Part shown: in pieces, positions 1 through 9,309 of the stretch
Position numbering within the stretch: the stretch's first letter is position 1
Layout: every line of letters starts with the position of its first letter
NCBI RefSeq assembly: GCF_000372465.1
Contig: NZ_AQUZ01000017.1
Location: forward strand, 89,913 to 153,912
DNA from: Kribbella catacumbae DSM 19601
GTDB lineage: Bacteria > Actinomycetota > Actinomycetes > Propionibacteriales > Kribbellaceae
Direction of reading: 5' to 3'
DNA: 64,000 bases
Program-made: the position numbers and the translations under genes
Notes under the pieces: generated by a model
Told to the model about the DNA's origin: nothing
The model's database searches: none
What the model saw: the letters and a program-made list of their open reading frames with translations, nothing else

Positions 1-2
1 GC

Positions 3-773
3 TTGGCGGAGATCCCGGCACTAGTGGCCGACGCACGGTCGCATGGAGACGTGCAGCGGTCTGCGACGGTGCAGGCGATCTGCGGGCTCGCCCTGGCGCG
101 CTGGGGCCGGCTGCCGGAGGCGAAGGAGCTGCTGCTCGCCTGGGAGGCCGCACTGGTCAACCCGGGCGTCTACCCGGATGAGATCGCCTACTTGGCGCTC
201 AGCAGGGTCGAGCTGGAGCTGGGGAACCTGGATCAGGCTCGCCGCTGGGCAGAGCTCGCCAGGGGCAGTCAGGCCTCCGACGACCCGGAGCGGACCAAGG
301 TGGCCGGCTGCCTGGCGATGGTGGAGTTCCAGGCTGGGCATTTCGAGTTGGCTCAGTCGCTGCTCGATGAGGCCGACGCGGACATCCGTGGGCATCGTGG
401 GTACTTCGACTATCTGGTGATGCTGTACCGGAGCCGGTTGGCCCGGCGTACGGGGGATCTGGAGCAGGCCAGGGCGTCTATCCGGGACGCGGTGAGCCGG
501 TTGCTGGTCGAGGGACGCGTCGTCTACCTGCTCGACGTCATGCCTGAGGCTGTGGCTGTGCTGCACGCGTTGGGGGAGCACGAGCAGGCGGACCAGCTCT
601 GTGGGCAGCTGCTGGCCTGGCAGCGGACCATGGACCCGCCGATGCTGCCGACCGCCTGGGCGGTGCTGCAGGAGTCCTGCGCGAGCGCTCCGGTGGCCGA
701 GGGGTGGCCGCTGCCTGACCCGGCCGAGGCTGCCCGCCGGCTGGCGGACGACGTACTCGCTGCGCTGTCCTGA
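3..773 (+). CDS. TPR-like C-terminal part of a large regulator/ATPase (5' truncated by window)
   Basis: The frame is open from the left edge and ends in TGA after about 256 residues, so the true start lies outside the window. The protein is almost wholly helical, with repeated tetratricopeptide-like pairs: ALARWGRLPEA, LELGNLDQARRWA, FQAGHFELAQ and ARRTGDLEQARASI each show the G-x-x-x-x-A spacing of TPR units. No helix-turn-helix is visible before the stop. TPR tails of this type end many actinobacterial STAND/MalT-like ATPases and SARP regulators, which is the best guess for the whole protein. The role itself cannot be read from this fragment. Confidence 0.6.
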   Translation: MAEIPALVADARSHGDVQRSATVQAICGLALARWGRLPEAKELLLAWEAALVNPGVYPDEIAYLALSRVELELGNLDQARRWAELARGSQASDDPERTKVAGCLAMVEFQAGHFELAQSLLDEADADIRGHRGYFDYLVMLYRSRLARRTGDLEQARASIRDAVSRLLVEGRVVYLLDVMPEAVAVLHALGEHEQADQLCGQLLAWQRTMDPPMLPTAWAVLQESCASAPVAEGWPLPDPAEAARRLADDVLAALS

Positions 774-1461
774 CGTACCTCCTGCCCTTTCTGACTCAGT
801 CGAGGCGCTGGCGGACGACGTACCGGGGCCTGTTTCGTTACGCCGATTCGCGGAAGCTGCCGGGGAACTGCCGGTACTTCTGCCTCGTCCGGACATGTCT
901 GCCGGAACAAGAATTGCAGCCGTAGGACAGGTTCCACGAAGACAGAGATCTGAGACCGGATTCGAGCCATACGGGCAGGGAATGGGGGCGGTGACCATGA
1001 CGAGGCAACCATGGCGCACCGGACTGCCGGGTAGCACTTCGAATCCGGAGCAGGCGACGCGGAGTACATCCGACGGTCGGACGGTGGGGGCGCCGGACAA
1101 CTGTCGAGATCTTCGGGGTGCTGCTTCGTGTGGAGCTGTCCTACCTCACACCGGGGGCCGTGCACCGTCAGGGCACGTGACCCGGGGCGGGGTCCCAGCA
1201 GTGACCAGGGCACACGACACAGGGGACGAGTGCCGGTCCGGTCGACACGGGAAAGCCGGCGGGTTTGGTCACCCGCCGGTGGGTCGACCGCTGGGACCTC
1301 CCGGGGGGATCGCGGCGAGCATCACAGGGGACTGCTCACCGCACAGCCGGTACCAAGCCAAGTGAGCTGACACCGAGGGGGAGTCAGCTCTATCGGCGAG
1401 GTGGAGGGCCACACAGGGGATGGCCTCCACCTCGCCGAGGCGCTTCCGCGTCTCAGTCGTC
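774..1461. other. gene-poor interval
   Basis: No convincing gene is seen in this 688-base gap. Long open frames are present on both strands, but their translations are low-complexity Arg/Pro/Gly/Ser text typical of high-GC shadows. One hairpin lies at 1256-1279 (CCGGCGGGT, loop TTGGTC, ACCCGCCGG) with no T-run after it. A second, longer hairpin at 1394-1437 is listed separately. Confidence 0.5.
1394..1437 (-). terminator. strong hairpin, probable terminator
   Basis: The arms 1394-1410 (CGGCGAGGTGGAGG, one bulged G, CC) and 1422-1437 are complementary over 16 pairs with an 11-base loop. The hairpin lies about 25 bases past the stop of the minus-strand PPOX gene and no T-run follows, as is common for actinobacterial intrinsic terminators. 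It could also insulate against read-through from the left. Confidence 0.55.
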
Positions 1462-1968
1462 TCAGCTGAGCAGCGCAGGCTTGTCGAACGCGTAGCCGAC
1501 CATCCAGTGCGGCTGGAGGCGGCAGTAGACGATGTCATCGGCCCAGCTCGACGGTGAACTGCCGTAGTGCGCGACCAGATGACCCTCGATCTCGGCGAAA
1601 TCCGGGTGGTCGGTGGTCAGGAACTCCACCTGGCCGTGGCTGAACACGCCGATCCGCTCACCGTCGACGTACGAGATGCTGGCCGCAGGTCTGGCCTTCA
1701 GTTGCCGTGCCTTGGCCGCCTGACCCGACGTCGTGAACACCCACCGCGCGTGCAGGAAATGCCCGTCGACGGCGCTGATCCGCGGCTCACCCTTCGCCGT
1801 CACGGTCGCCAGATTGAGCGTGCACATCCCCTGCAGCACCTGGACCAGCTCGGCCGCGGTCAGCCGGCGGTCGTCGGTGATGATGGCGTGCAGATGCTCC
1901 GTGGAGCGCTCGTAGGCCGCCTCGAGCAGCCGCTGCAGTTCCTCGACTTCTTCGCTGGACTCCCTCAT
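1462..1968 (-). CDS. pyridoxamine 5'-phosphate oxidase-family (PPOX) protein
   Basis: The 168-residue product has the split-barrel flavin-binding pattern: LVQVLQGMCTLNLATVTAKGEPRISAVDG, split here as LNLATVTAKGEPRIS then AVDGHFLHARWVFTTSG, followed by KARQLKARPAASISY. Such proteins bind FMN or F420 and reduce or bind small ligands; the substrate is not evident. The ATG at 1968 is preferred because residues further upstream in the open frame are low-complexity and run into the divergent degV promoter. It is transcribed away from degV with a gap of about 50 bases. The protein ends shortly before a strong hairpin. Confidence 0.75.
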   Translation of the reverse strand: MRESSEEVEELQRLLEAAYERSTEHLHAIITDDRRLTAAELVQVLQGMCTLNLATVTAKGEPRISAVDGHFLHARWVFTTSGQAAKARQLKARPAASISYVDGERIGVFSHGQVEFLTTDHPDFAEIEGHLVAHYGSSPSSWADDIVYCRLQPHWMVGYAFDKPALLS

Positions 1969-2020
1969 TGGCTGAGTCTGACACCAGGCGCCGACGAAAA
2001 CTGTCCGGTAACCTCGCTGC

Positions 2021-2863
2021 ATGTCAGCCCGCGTGCACGTCGTCACCGACTCCACTGCGGGTCTGTCGGCGCACGAGGTGCTCCGGCTCCCGCTGACCGT
2101 CGTACCGCTGCAGGTGGTGATCGGCGGGACGTCGTACGACGACGGCGCGACCAGCTCGGATGCGGTCGCGGAGGCGTTGAAGACCTTCACCCCGGTGTCG
2201 ACAAGTCGGCCGGCTCCGCAGTCCTTCGCGGATACCTACGCCGAGTGCGCCAAGGCCGGCGTCGAGTCGATCGTGTCGATCCACCTGTCCGGGGACATGT
2301 CGGGGACGTTCGAGGCCGCCATGATCGGGGCGAAGGAGTCGCCGATCCCGGTGCGGGTGGTCGATTCACGGTCGTTGGGGATGGGGTTGGGCTTTCCCGT
2401 CCTCGCTGCCGCGGCGGCTGCTCTGGATGGCGCCGATCAGGCCGGCGTCGAGGCGGCCGCTCGGGCGCGGATGGCGGCGGTGTCGTCGTACTTCTACGTG
2501 GACACGCTGGAGTATCTCCGGCGCGGCGGCCGAATCGGTGCCGCCCAGGCACTGCTCGGTACTGCGCTCGCCGTCAAGCCGCTGCTCACCATCAGCGGTG
2601 GCCGGATCGTGCCACTGGAGAAGGTCCGTACGTCGAGCCGCGCGATCGCCCGCCTCGCCGACATCGCCGTGCAACGTGCGGGAGACGGTCCGGTGCAGGT
2701 CGCCGTCCACCACTTGGCCAACCTCGACAAAGCGCACACCTTGGCGGACGGCCTGGCCGAACGCCTGCCCCAGGCGGAAGAGATCGTGCTGCGCGAGGTC
2801 GGCGCGGTCATCGGAGCCCATGTCGGTCCCGGCATGCTGGCCGTTGTCATCGCGCCCTACTGA
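2021..2863 (+). CDS. DegV-family fatty-acid-binding protein
   Basis: The 280-residue protein begins with the family signature HVVTDSTAGLSAHEV and carries EYLRRGGRIG near residue 165 and a C-terminal AHVGPGMLAVVI, all typical of DegV (EDD fold) proteins. Members bind one fatty acid between two domains; some present fatty acids to the FakA kinase. No FakA partner lies beside it here. The ATG is preceded by no clear Shine-Dalgarno sequence, so the transcript may be leaderless. degV upstream of comEA/comEC is a common actinobacterial arrangement. Confidence 0.9.
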   Translation: MSARVHVVTDSTAGLSAHEVLRLPLTVVPLQVVIGGTSYDDGATSSDAVAEALKTFTPVSTSRPAPQSFADTYAECAKAGVESIVSIHLSGDMSGTFEAAMIGAKESPIPVRVVDSRSLGMGLGFPVLAAAAAALDGADQAGVEAAARARMAAVSSYFYVDTLEYLRRGGRIGAAQALLGTALAVKPLLTISGGRIVPLEKVRTSSRAIARLADIAVQRAGDGPVQVAVHHLANLDKAHTLADGLAERLPQAEEIVLREVGAVIGAHVGPGMLAVVIAPY

Positions 2864-3052
2864 CCGGCTGCCGTGCCTGCCACCCGGTCCTCGCCAGGCC
2901 GACCGACCGACCAGCACCTGATCATTCGCCCCCTTTTGACCACCACCAGCACCTTGTGCACCGGCCAGGCACCCAACCAAACGACGCCCACCCTGCTCCC
3001 AAAGCCGATCACCTAGAGGGCTACAGCCGGAGTTGGTGATGTTGGGCGGCAG

Positions 3053-3160
3053 GCCCGGACCTCCGCCACTCACAAACCTCCTGTTTCCCCTCGGGAGCAC
3101 GCCTGTGCACGCCTGGCCGGGTGCGATCAGTTGAGGTTTGTGAGTGGCGGCGGTCCGGCC
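3053..3160. repeat. 108-bp inverted-repeat element, copy 1
   Basis: Imperfect 28-bp arms lie at 3053-3080 and 3133-3160 and match at 26 of 28 positions; both contain the core CCGCCACTCACAAACCTC or its complement. They enclose 52 bases. A second element with the same 28/52/28 layout and related arms is at 57092-57199, but its centre differs. The element lies in the otherwise empty 624-base gap between degV and comEA (2864-3487). It could be a MITE-like element, a REP-type palindrome or a structured RNA. Confidence 0.7.
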
Positions 3161-3487
3161 CAACCCGACGACCGCACGCTGAACATCACGAACTCCGCCT
3201 GTAGTACCAGCCAGGTGGGGAGGGAAATGTCCCAGACCGGGGGCAAGATCCGCCCCGGGTCCCGCGAAAACCTCCCCAACTGCACCCGCCTCTTGCCAAA
3301 CCACGCCGGATGGGTCGGACGAGCGCTCTACCCCTCCAGGCGGCCGCTGCGATCACCATGGCTCGGCGCGCGGGTGAAAAGGGGGCGAATGATCACAAGG
3401 GGTTGGCGCGCGGAGTGACTGAGCCGGTTGTCCCCAGGCTCGCAACTCGTTGCTCCGGACGCGGGAAAGGCTCGTACTTTCCCTGGT

Positions 3488-4288
3488 GTGAAGCTCTCCC
3501 GCCGACCCCCACCTCCGGACCCGGAAGCCCGCCGGCAATCCCTCTCCCGGCTCCACGCCGCCAGCCACCCGCAAGACCCCGAAGAGGTCAGAGGTGGCTG
3601 GACACCGCCGGCAGCTCCGCCCGACCGTTTGAAAGGACCGCTATGGACCCTGTCACCACGTCATGTGGTCGTGCTCGCACTCGTCCTGCTCGTTGGGCTG
3701 ACGTGGGCGGCCTACGCCCTCTTTCGGACCAGCCCCGAGACGATCCCCAACCCACCGACCAGCCTGACCTCTGGTTCGCCGGTCGCCACGCCGACCCTCG
3801 GGACGACTCCGCTCGGCCCGAGCAGCGCCGGGTCGCCCGGGAAGCCGGCGATGGTGGTGGTGCACGTCGCCGGCAAGATCCGTCGTCCTGGCTTGGTTCG
3901 GATCTCGGCGGGCTCGCGCGTCGCCGACGTACTGGCAGCTGCGGGTGGAGCGCTACCCGGCGTCGACCTGACCACGCTCAACCTCGCGCGCCAAGTGACC
4001 GATGGCGAGCAGATTGTCGTCGGCGTCCCTGCGCTGGCACCACCCGGCACGCCTACCGTCGGGCCACCGGCTAGTACGCCGGGTGCGGCTGCCGGAACGC
4101 CGCTCGACCTCAACACCGCGACCCTCGCGCAGCTCGACGGACTGCCGGGTGTGGGACCGGTTCTCGCGCAACGGATCCTCGACTGGCGCACCGAACACGG
4201 CCGCTTCACCAGCGTCGACGAGTTGCAGGAAGTCCCGGGAGTGGGCCCCAAGAAGTTCGAATCGCTGAAGCCCCATGTCCGAGTCTGA
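3488..4288 (+). CDS. comEA: ComEA-type helix-hairpin-helix DNA-binding protein
   Basis: The 266-residue protein has a cytoplasmic N-terminus, one membrane helix near residues 57-76 (VVVLALVLLVGLTWAAY), a Pro/Thr-rich linker, a SLBB-type domain (VVVHVAGKIRRPGLVRI) and a C-terminal double HhH: LDLNTATLAQLDGLPGVGP then RFTSVDELQEVPGVGPKKF. ComEA binds incoming double-stranded DNA outside the membrane and hands it to ComEC. GTG at 3488 is chosen because it directly precedes the conserved part; a TTG 60 bases upstream is also in frame. Its end overlaps the comEC start by 14 bases, so the two are probably translated together. Confidence 0.9.
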   Translation: MKLSRRPPPPDPEARRQSLSRLHAASHPQDPEEVRGGWTPPAAPPDRLKGPLWTLSPRHVVVLALVLLVGLTWAAYALFRTSPETIPNPPTSLTSGSPVATPTLGTTPLGPSSAGSPGKPAMVVVHVAGKIRRPGLVRISAGSRVADVLAAAGGALPGVDLTTLNLARQVTDGEQIVVGVPALAPPGTPTVGPPASTPGAAAGTPLDLNTATLAQLDGLPGVGPVLAQRILDWRTEHGRFTSVDELQEVPGVGPKKFESLKPHVRV

Positions 4289-6698
4289 GAGTCTTCCCGC
4301 GACGTCGACCGCGGCGTTGGTCGGCGTGCCTGACCGCGGGGCCGATCTGCGGCTGCTGGCTCCAGCGGGCGCGGGGTGGCTGACGGCCGTCTTCCTGATG
4401 GGAACGAGCGCGTCGACTGCTGTGTGGGTGGCCGTGGTGGCGGCGTTCGGGATGGCAGTCGGACTCCTGACGCTGTGGCTGACCGGGCTGCTGTGGGTGG
4501 GGCGGCTGGTATCACGGCGGGTGGTGACCACCGGGGTTGGCGTCGGGGTTGTTGTGGTGGGGATGGCGCTGGCTGCTGGGCTGCAGGTGGAGAGGTTGCA
4601 GGCGGGGCCGGTGATGGAGCTGGCCCAGTCGGGGGCGGCAGTGAAGGTGCGGTTGAAGGTGGTGGGCGACCCCGCTATACGGAGTACTGCGGGTAGTCGG
4701 AGGCCGCCGTACGTGGTGGTTCGGGCGACGGTGGAGGAGGTGACTGGCAGAGGAGTGACGACGCGGGTTCGTACGCCGGTGTTGGTGATTGGGTCTGTGC
4801 GATGGAAGGAGGTGAGATTCGGCCAGCACGTCGAGGCGACCGGGCGGCTCGAATCGGTCGACAAGGGCGGCGATGTCGCTGCGATGTTGTCGTCGCGGGT
4901 TGCTCCCCGGGTGCTCGATGAGCCCGCTTGGTGGTTGCGCGCGGCCGAGCGAGTCCGTGCCGGTCTGCGGCAAGCCGTAGCCGGAGAGCCGCCAGCAGTA
5001 CGCGGGTTGGTGCCGGCGCTCGTCATGGGTGACGAGTCCGGCTTGCCACCCGAGCTGGTCAAGGACTTCGAGACGACTGGGCTCACGCATCTATCAGCTG
5101 TCTCCGGCACCAATCTCACGCTGCTGTTGGCGTTTGTGCTCCCGCTCGCCCGTCTCATCGGCGTACGGGCTCGCGGGTTGACCGTCGTCGGGCTCGCCAT
5201 GGTCGTGGTGTTCGTAGTGCTTGCTCGGCCACAACCCAGCGTTCTCAGGGCGGCCGCGATGGGCTTGGTCGCCTTGGCTGCGATGACCGGTGGCGGCGGG
5301 ACACGACGGGCGGTGCGAAGCCTGTCGGTCGCCGTGATCGCGCTGTTGCTGGTGGACACGTCGCTCGCGAAATCTGCCGGGTTCGCGCTGTCCGTGTTGG
5401 CGACTGCGGGCATCGTCCTGCTCGGACCGGGCTGGCGCGATGCGCTCGCCCGCTGGATGCCGGTTCGCATTGCGGAGGCGGTTGCGTGCCCACTCGCTGC
5501 ACAGCTGGCCTGTACTCCGGTGGTCGCGTGGCTCTCCGGCCAGGTCTCGCTGGTGGCCGTCGCGGCGAATCTGCTGGCAGGTCCCGCAGTAGGTCCAGCG
5601 ACGATCCTCGGCTTCGGCGCAGCCGGAATCGCCTTGCTGAGCGCGGATCTGGCTCGCCTCCTCGGCTGGTTGGCGGGCTGGCCCGCGAGGTGGATCATCT
5701 TCGTCGCGGAGAAGGGCGCCGACCTGCCCGGTGCCTCCAGCGACTGGCCCGCCACGGTGATCGGCGTCGCGGTCCTGACACTGCTCTGTCTCGCGCTGGT
5801 GATCGGCCTGCACCGGATACTCGCGCGCCCGATCGCGATGGTGCTCGCCGTCATCCTCCTTGCCATCGCAGTACTGCGCCCAGTCCGCTCGCTCGGCTGG
5901 CCGCCCGCAGACTGGCTGATGGTCGCGTGCGATGTGGGCCAGGGCGACGGATTGGTCCTGCACGCGGGCCGCAGTACTGCGGTAGTGGTCGACACCGGCC
6001 CCGACCCGGCAGCCATCGACCGCTGCCTACGCGAGCTCGACGTGCAGTACGTACCTGTCCTCGTGCTCACCCACTTCCACGCGGATCACGCCGGCGGCTT
6101 GGCGGGCGTGCTGCGAGGAAGGACCATCGGTGAGATCGAAGTGACGCCGTACTTCTCGCCGCCCGCGGAGTACAAGCGCGTCCTGGAGCTCGCCGCCCTG
6201 CACCGGATCCCGATCCGGACAGTCACCTACCGAGAGAAACGCGTGGTCGGCCCAGTCGCATGGACCTCGCTCTGGCCGGCCCGGGTGCCCTCGCCAGGTC
6301 GACCGAACTCAACCGCCGACGAAGGCTCGCCGGAGAACAACGCCAGCATCGCCATGATGGCCGAGGTGTCCGGCCTCCGGCTTCTGCTCACCGGCGACCT
6401 GGAGCCCGAATCCCAGCGAGCCATCCTCGCCACCGGCGCCGACCTGCGAGCGGACGTCCTGAAGGTCCCGCACCACGGCTCCAGCCGGCAGGAACCAACC
6501 TTCATCGCCGCCACCCAAGCCAGACTCGCCATCATCTCCGCCGGCCTCAACAACGACTACGGCCATCCAGCTCCCCGGACCCTCGACCTCCTCAGCCACC
6601 AAGGAACGAAGATCGCCCGCACCGACACCTCCGGCTCGATCGCCCTGCAAAACTCCGGCGACCAGCTCTCCATCACCTCCGGACGAACCCACCCGTGA
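4275..6698 (+). CDS. comEC: ComEC/Rec2-family DNA-uptake channel
   Basis: The protein has 807 residues, normal for the family. An N-terminal group of membrane helices is followed by a soluble DUF4131-like region, then the competence core (GLTHLSAVSGTNLTLLLAF, the family signature, near residues 272-290) with many membrane helices. A metallo-beta-lactamase-like domain completes it, with the metal motif THFHADHAGG at residues 599-608 and a later VPHHGSS. ComEC moves single-stranded DNA across the membrane, and the C-terminal domain is thought to be the nuclease that degrades the other strand. The metal-binding residues look intact. Whether this organism is transformable is unknown. Confidence 0.93.
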   Translation: MSESESLPATSTAALVGVPDRGADLRLLAPAGAGWLTAVFLMGTSASTAVWVAVVAAFGMAVGLLTLWLTGLLWVGRLVSRRVVTTGVGVGVVVVGMALAAGLQVERLQAGPVMELAQSGAAVKVRLKVVGDPAIRSTAGSRRPPYVVVRATVEEVTGRGVTTRVRTPVLVIGSVRWKEVRFGQHVEATGRLESVDKGGDVAAMLSSRVAPRVLDEPAWWLRAAERVRAGLRQAVAGEPPAVRGLVPALVMGDESGLPPELVKDFETTGLTHLSAVSGTNLTLLLAFVLPLARLIGVRARGLTVVGLAMVVVFVVLARPQPSVLRAAAMGLVALAAMTGGGGTRRAVRSLSVAVIALLLVDTSLAKSAGFALSVLATAGIVLLGPGWRDALARWMPVRIAEAVACPLAAQLACTPVVAWLSGQVSLVAVAANLLAGPAVGPATILGFGAAGIALLSADLARLLGWLAGWPARWIIFVAEKGADLPGASSDWPATVIGVAVLTLLCLALVIGLHRILARPIAMVLAVILLAIAVLRPVRSLGWPPADWLMVACDVGQGDGLVLHAGRSTAVVVDTGPDPAAIDRCLRELDVQYVPVLVLTHFHADHAGGLAGVLRGRTIGEIEVTPYFSPPAEYKRVLELAALHRIPIRTVTYREKRVVGPVAWTSLWPARVPSPGRPNSTADEGSPENNASIAMMAEVSGLRLLLTGDLEPESQRAILATGADLRADVLKVPHHGSSRQEPTFIAATQARLAIISAGLNNDYGHPAPRTLDLLSHQGTKIARTDTSGSIALQNSGDQLSITSGRTHP

Positions 6699-6790
6699 AA
6701 CGACGATCCGATCGTGGCGGACACCGGCGACGGCACCTCCGGAAGGGCTGGTGGGGATTGTCGGTCGGGCATGGCATGCTGGCGGGCGTT

Positions 6791-7774
6791 ATGGCTGCTC
6801 GAAAGAACTCCGCGCCCAAGCTCGGCGACGTGCTGCTCGTCACCGGTCCGGAAGCGTTCCTCGCCGACCGGGCTGTTCGCTCTGCGATCGCTGCCGTCTC
6901 GAAGGGCGGGGTCGAGATCGAGGTGACCGAGGTCGGTGGGGCCGACCTGGACGTCGGTGTGTTCGCCGAGCTGACCGGGCCGTCGCTGTTCGCGGCCGAG
7001 CGGGTGATGGTGCTCCGGACCTTGGAGAACCTGCCCGCCGAAATGGTCTCCCACCTGCTCGAGTACGCCGCTGCCCCGTCCGAGGACGTGCTCGTCGTCC
7101 TGGTCCACTCCGGTGGGCAGAAGGGCAAAGCAGTCCTCGACAAGTTGCGGAAGGCCTCGGTCAACGAGGTGGTCGCGACTGCGCCGAAGACGTGGGAGCT
7201 GCCACAGTTCGTCCTCGGCGAGGTCAGACTGCTCGGCGGGAGTATCGACGAGCGGGGCGCCAATGCGCTGGTGGACGCGGTCGGCCACGATCTGCGGGCG
7301 CTGGCCGGAGCGTGCTCGCAGCTCGTCTCGGACTCGGGCGGCCAGCCGATCAGCCCGGAACTGATCGGCCAGTACTTCGGCGGTCGCGCCGAGGTGACGA
7401 GTTTCGCGGTGGCCGACGCGGCGATCGCCGGGCGCACCGAGCCCGCGCTGGAACAGTTGCGCTGGGCCCTGGATTGCGGCGTCGCGGCGGTGCTGATGAC
7501 GAGCGCGATGGCCGGCGGGTTGCGGGGCCTGGCGAAGTACACGAGTGCTCCGAGCGGGCTCCGTGAGGCCGACCTGGCGCGCGAGGTCGGCGTACCGCCG
7601 TGGAAGTTGAAGACTCTCAAGCAGCAGGCTCGCGGCTGGACCGCGGGCGGCCTCGCCACCGCGATCAAGGCAGTCGCTCAGGCCGATGCCGACGTCAAGG
7701 GCGCCTCCGGCGACGCCGGCTATGCCCTGGAACGCATGGTCATCACCGTGAGCCGCGCTCACGGCCGCCGCTGA
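6791..7774 (+). CDS. holA: DNA polymerase III, delta subunit
   Basis: The 327-residue product starts with LGDVLLVTGPEAFLADRAV, the degenerate N-terminal AAA+ fold of delta (no functional Walker A), followed by ELTGPSLFAAERVMVLRTLE and a C-terminal collar region. Delta opens the beta clamp within the clamp loader at replication forks. ATG 6791 is chosen because the conserved domain starts ten residues later; ATG 6776 is an alternative. It lies 92 bases after comEC, the usual actinobacterial order, with rpsT next in the conserved set. Confidence 0.9.
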   Translation: MAARKNSAPKLGDVLLVTGPEAFLADRAVRSAIAAVSKGGVEIEVTEVGGADLDVGVFAELTGPSLFAAERVMVLRTLENLPAEMVSHLLEYAAAPSEDVLVVLVHSGGQKGKAVLDKLRKASVNEVVATAPKTWELPQFVLGEVRLLGGSIDERGANALVDAVGHDLRALAGACSQLVSDSGGQPISPELIGQYFGGRAEVTSFAVADAAIAGRTEPALEQLRWALDCGVAAVLMTSAMAGGLRGLAKYTSAPSGLREADLAREVGVPPWKLKTLKQQARGWTAGGLATAIKAVAQADADVKGASGDAGYALERMVITVSRAHGRR

Positions 7775-7814
7775 CGCTGACCTCAACCTGCACGCTTGCA
7801 CCCAGGGGCAGACC

Positions 7815-7849
7815 TTGACTTCACTCGGTAGGTAGGAAAAATTCTTTCC
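7815..7849 (+). promoter_or_regulatory. promoter with overlapping palindrome before the NgcE-like gene
   Basis: A TTGACT at 7815-7820 could be a -35 box, with the -10 region about 17 bases on at AAAATT. Over that -10 region lies an interrupted palindrome, GGAAA-AATTC-TTTCC (7835-7849), suggesting a repressor site. It does not match the DasR-type consensus, so the regulator is unknown. A GGAGG at 7877-7881 is the likely ribosome binding site. Confidence 0.4.
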
Positions 7850-7890
7850 AGCAAATAGCTGATGTAGTTACTTGTCGGAGGGCGGGACCG

Positions 7891-9309
7891 ATGACCACTC
7901 CCAACAACCTGTCGCGGCGGCTGTTTCTGCAGCGCGCGGCAGTCGGGACCTTGCTGGCGACGGGCGGCGGAACGCTGCTGTCGGCCTGTGCGAGCGGCGA
8001 TGACAGCGGCGGCACCGGCGGGGGTGGTGCGGAGAAGACATCCGCGAACCCGTTCGGCGTACAGGAGGCCGACCCACTCGACGTCGTCATCTTCAAGGGT
8101 GGCTACGGCGACGACTACGCGAAGTTCCACGAGTCGCTGTACAAGAAGAAGTTCGGCAAGTCGGAGATCAAGCACAAGGGCATCACCGACATCACCCCGC
8201 AGCTCCAGCCGCGGTTCAACGGCGGTACTCCGCCGGACGTGATCGACAACTCCGGCGCGTCCCTGCTGCCGATGTCGACGCTGGCCAGCTCGGGGCAACT
8301 CGCCGACCTGACCGTGCTGTTCGACGCGCCGTCGATCGACGACCCGAACGTCAAGGTCCGCGACACCCTCGAACCGATCGCGCTCGATGCCGCCATGCGC
8401 GACGGCAAGCCGCTCGTGCTCGAGTACGTCCTCACCGTCTTCGCGATCTGGTACGACAAGAAGCTCTTCACCGAGAAGGGCTGGGAGCCGGCCAAGACGT
8501 GGGCGGACTTCCTCACGCTGTGCGGGGAGATCAAGAAGGCCGGCATCGCGCCGCTGGCCTACCAGGGCAAGCACGGCAACTACATCGGCCAGGTCGTGAT
8601 GGACATGGCGGTCAAGCACGGCGGCCACGAGGTGATCAAGAAGATCGACTCGCTCGAGCCGAACGCCTGGATGCACCCGTCGATCAAGCTCGCCGCGGAG
8701 GCCCTGCTGGAGCTCCGGAGTAAGGGCTTCATCCTGCCCGGCACGGACGGACTGGACCACATCCAGTCTCAGACCGCCTGGAGCCAGGGCAAAGCCGCGT
8801 TCATCCCGAGCGGTTCCTGGCTGGAGAACGAGCAGAAGCCGGTGGCGCCGAAAGACTTCCTCACCACCGCGACCTTCACGCCGTTGCTGCCGGACTCGAA
8901 GCTGCCGGTCGACTGCACCGGGATCAGTGCCGGTGAGAACTTCATCGTCCCGGAGAAGGCCAAGAACAAGACGGGCGGTCTGGAGTACCTCCGGCTGATG
9001 CTGTCCAAGGAGGGCGCCGGCAAGTTCACCGAGCTGACCGGCTCGCCGACGGTCGTGAAGGGCGCGGCCGAGGGCCTCAAGCTGAGCCCGGGCGCCGAGT
9101 CGTCCAGCGCGCTGCTGAAGTCCGGCGGACAGAACAACTGGACGCAGTACTGGGCTGCTTGGTACTCGACGATGGATCAGCCGATGCGCGGCGTGTACGC
9201 CGAACTCGCGGCGGGCCGGATCACTGCCGACGAGTTCCAGAAGCGGGCCCAGAAGCTGGCCGACGAGACCGCGAAGGACCCGAAGACCAAAAAACAAACC
9301 CGCAGCTGA
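7891..9309 (+). CDS. NgcE-like amino-sugar/chitobiose ABC transporter binding lipoprotein
   Basis: This is a 472-residue extracellular solute-binding protein. The N-terminus has a twin-arginine SRRLFL (residues 8-13) and lipobox LLSAC (Cys33), so it is likely exported by Tat and lipid-anchored. The mature start VVIFKGGYGDDYAKFHESLY, PQLQPRFNGGTPPDVIDNSG and the long C-terminal domain resemble NgcE, the GlcNAc/diacetylchitobiose binding component of streptomycetes (from memory, not searched). No NgcF or NgcG permeases follow; the next gene is rpsT on the other strand. The stop codon falls inside the first unit of a tandem repeat. Confidence 0.75.
   Translation: MTTPNNLSRRLFLQRAAVGTLLATGGGTLLSACASGDDSGGTGGGGAEKTSANPFGVQEADPLDVVIFKGGYGDDYAKFHESLYKKKFGKSEIKHKGITDITPQLQPRFNGGTPPDVIDNSGASLLPMSTLASSGQLADLTVLFDAPSIDDPNVKVRDTLEPIALDAAMRDGKPLVLEYVLTVFAIWYDKKLFTEKGWEPAKTWADFLTLCGEIKKAGIAPLAYQGKHGNYIGQVVMDMAVKHGGHEVIKKIDSLEPNAWMHPSIKLAAEALLELRSKGFILPGTDGLDHIQSQTAWSQGKAAFIPSGSWLENEQKPVAPKDFLTTATFTPLLPDSKLPVDCTGISAGENFIVPEKAKNKTGGLEYLRLMLSKEGAGKFTELTGSPTVVKGAAEGLKLSPGAESSSALLKSGGQNNWTQYWAAWYSTMDQPMRGVYAELAAGRITADEFQKRAQKLADETAKDPKTKKQTRS

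Noticed and set aside
601..1365. 254-codon plus-strand frame extending past the first gene
   Set aside because: Its first part is an out-of-frame copy of the TPR gene and the rest is low-complexity with no ribosome site or motif.
1130..1370. Possible structured RNA or riboswitch in the gap
   Set aside because: GC-rich hairpins exist, but I could not fit them to any riboswitch consensus I know and the downstream plus-strand region has no metabolic gene.
3953..6070. 705-residue minus-strand frame
   Set aside because: It lies antisense to comEC, is Ser/Thr/Arg/Pro low-complexity and has no recognisable motif; comEC has full family motifs.
7835..7849. DasR-type site in front of the NgcE-like gene
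   Set aside because: The palindrome GGAAAAATTCTTTCC does not match the DasR consensus (ACTGGTCTAGACCAGT-like); kept only as an unknown operator.
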